DNA from: Bacteroidales bacterium
Lineage (GTDB): Bacteria; Bacteroidota; Bacteroidia; Bacteroidales; UBA932
Direction: 5' to 3'
Assembly: GCA_023227835.1 (NCBI GenBank)
Contig: JALOCI010000062.1
Span: forward strand, 1-14,004
Length of the DNA: 14,004 nucleotides
In this document: piece by piece, positions 13,525 through 14,004 of the stretch
Layout: the number at the start of each line of letters is the position of its first letter
Numbering within the stretch: the first letter of the stretch is position 1
Translations under genes and position numbers: made by a program
Notes under the pieces: generated by a model
Told to the model about the DNA's origin: nothing
What the model saw: only the letters and a program-made list of their open reading frames with translations
Databases searched by the model: none

Positions 13525-14004
13525 TTACAGTTTTTTCGCACGAAGCCGAGCCCCGACAAGCGCATACGCATACGAAGGCGCGACGCTCGAATCCGCATGC
13601 CGAAGACCCGCAGACGCACCATTAGCCGCAAGCGCAGACACCAAGAGGCACCTGAGGCTGCTGCCTGAGGCTGGCAGGCTTCCGAAGTACCCATAATCAG
13701 ACACAAAGGTGTTGCTCCCACCTCCAGTGTTGCCTTTCGTGATGTTAAGTCCCGGATACAAGGTCTTGATATAACCATCCGTGCGAGGGACTTCTCCGAC
13801 AAGCTGATAATTAGTTATACTATTATCCGACCTTGTAGTCCAGTCCGGATTAACATAAGCATAAGATTTCCCCCCTGCATCTGCTGCCTGAAGGATGAAG
13901 TTGATTCCTGAACAATGTTTCCAGATGTGCCCATACAGGTTTTCAAGGCCAAAGAACACCGGAATGCCGTATGAAAATGTAACTCCCTCAATGTGAAATA
14001 TCTG
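13525..14004 (-). CDS. DGR target protein, C-terminal part (5' end outside window)
   Basis: The frame is open to the last base, so the gene starts beyond the window; a GTG at 13959 is internal. The visible 159 residues begin QIFHIEGVTFSYGIPVFFGL and contain ENLYGHIWKHCSGINF, a pattern shared with the C-type lectin/FGE-like fold of DGR target proteins, where a variable C-terminal segment forms a ligand-binding face. Residues about 102-115 include FVSDYGYFGSLPASG, just before the variable segment. The VR encodes the last about 38 residues and ends a few codons before the stop (ARLRAKKL). In a phage, such proteins usually sit at tail tips or fibres and recognise the host surface; cell-surface anchoring in a prophage context is an alternative. 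Confidence 0.85.
   Translation of the reverse strand, partial: QIFHIEGVTFSYGIPVFFGLENLYGHIWKHCSGINFILQAADAGGKSYAYVNPDWTTRSDNSITNYQLVGEVPRTDGYIKTLYPGLNITKGNTGGGSNTFVSDYGYFGSLPASGSSLRCLLVSALAANGASAGLRHADSSVAPSYAYALVGARLRAKKL
13539..13652 (-). repeat. DGR variable repeat (VR)
   Basis: The diversified copy of TR, at the 3' end of the target gene. Of eleven TR Asn codons, ten are changed here, to Leu, Ala, Ser, His, Asp, Ser, Val, Tyr, Tyr and Leu in order, with the third Asn kept. Extra changes at Thr, Ile, Gln and Ser codons give Ala, Val, Arg and Arg. All changes are at A on the coding strand. The last substituted position lies about five codons before the stop. A 10-base direct repeat CCTGAGGCTG (13651-13660 and 13664-13673) overlaps the upstream edge. 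Confidence 0.95.

Noticed and set aside
13372..13652. The two similar 114-base segments as a CRISPR array or ordinary tandem repeat
   Set aside because: There are only two copies, and their differences are confined to T on the plus strand of TR, which fits a DGR template and target rather than repeats and spacers.
13334..13696. Plus-strand ORFs (13334-13696, 13413-13625) rich in Arg and His
   Set aside because: They run antisense through TR and VR and the target gene and look like shadows of that region.
13455..13802. Alternative minus-strand ORF of 115 residues over TR and VR
   Set aside because: It is in a different frame from the lectin-like target ORF that continues to the window edge and includes VR; it looks like a shadow.
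13525..13959. Target gene starting at the GTG at 13959
   Set aside because: The frame has no stop before the window edge, and the upstream residues QIFHIEGVTFSYGIP continue the fold, so the GTG is internal.

Overview
The window looks like part of a temperate phage or prophage of a Bacteroidales host. The protein types suggest this: a PcfK/PcfJ-like pair, a SNF2-type helicase fragment, a replication organizer-like protein with a KD repeat tract, DnaA domain IV-like and RuvC-like proteins, small proteins I recall from Bacteroides prophages, and a diversity-generating retroelement (DGR). Gene starts mostly lack a strong Shine-Dalgarno sequence, as expected for Bacteroidota. I ran no database search, so host and phage type are inferred from protein sequence and layout.

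Bases 1-10403 are a tightly packed, plus-strand DNA-metabolism module. In order it holds the C-terminal part of a SNF2 helicase, four small or medium proteins of unknown role, and replication-type proteins. A 56-residue Cys-rich protein, PcfK and PcfJ follow. Then come a C5-cytosine DNA methyltransferase, a PAPS reductase/PP-loop protein, two Cys-motif proteins, a hypothetical protein, a DnaA domain IV-like protein and a RuvC-like nuclease. The module ends in a gene split by a probable one-base frameshift in a G6 run. Neighbours are often a few bases apart or overlap, which suggests co-transcription.

Bases 10423-14004 lie on the minus strand and converge on the first module at a small hairpin (10365-10396) that could serve both directions. 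Read 5' to 3' on the minus strand, this late-type module starts with the C-terminal part of a DGR target protein (open at the window edge), whose end is the variable repeat (VR, 13539-13652). The template repeat (TR, 13372-13485) and a DGR reverse transcriptase follow. Next are a short tail-associated-type protein, a small phage protein, a small membrane protein, a holin-like membrane protein and a membrane-anchored coiled-coil protein with a spanin-like layout.

The DGR is the main discovery. TR and VR are 114 bases each and align without gaps at a fixed offset of 167. They differ at 20 positions, and all 20 are T on the plus strand of TR (A on the coding strand). None of the 87 non-T positions differs. 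TR read in the target frame has eleven AAY (Asn) codons, ten of them changed in VR. The RT has the YCDD box and the DGR-type IGNFVSQ motif. No Avd-like accessory gene is visible between target and RT. Such a cassette probably diversifies the C-terminal, ligand-binding face of a receptor-binding or tail-tip protein.
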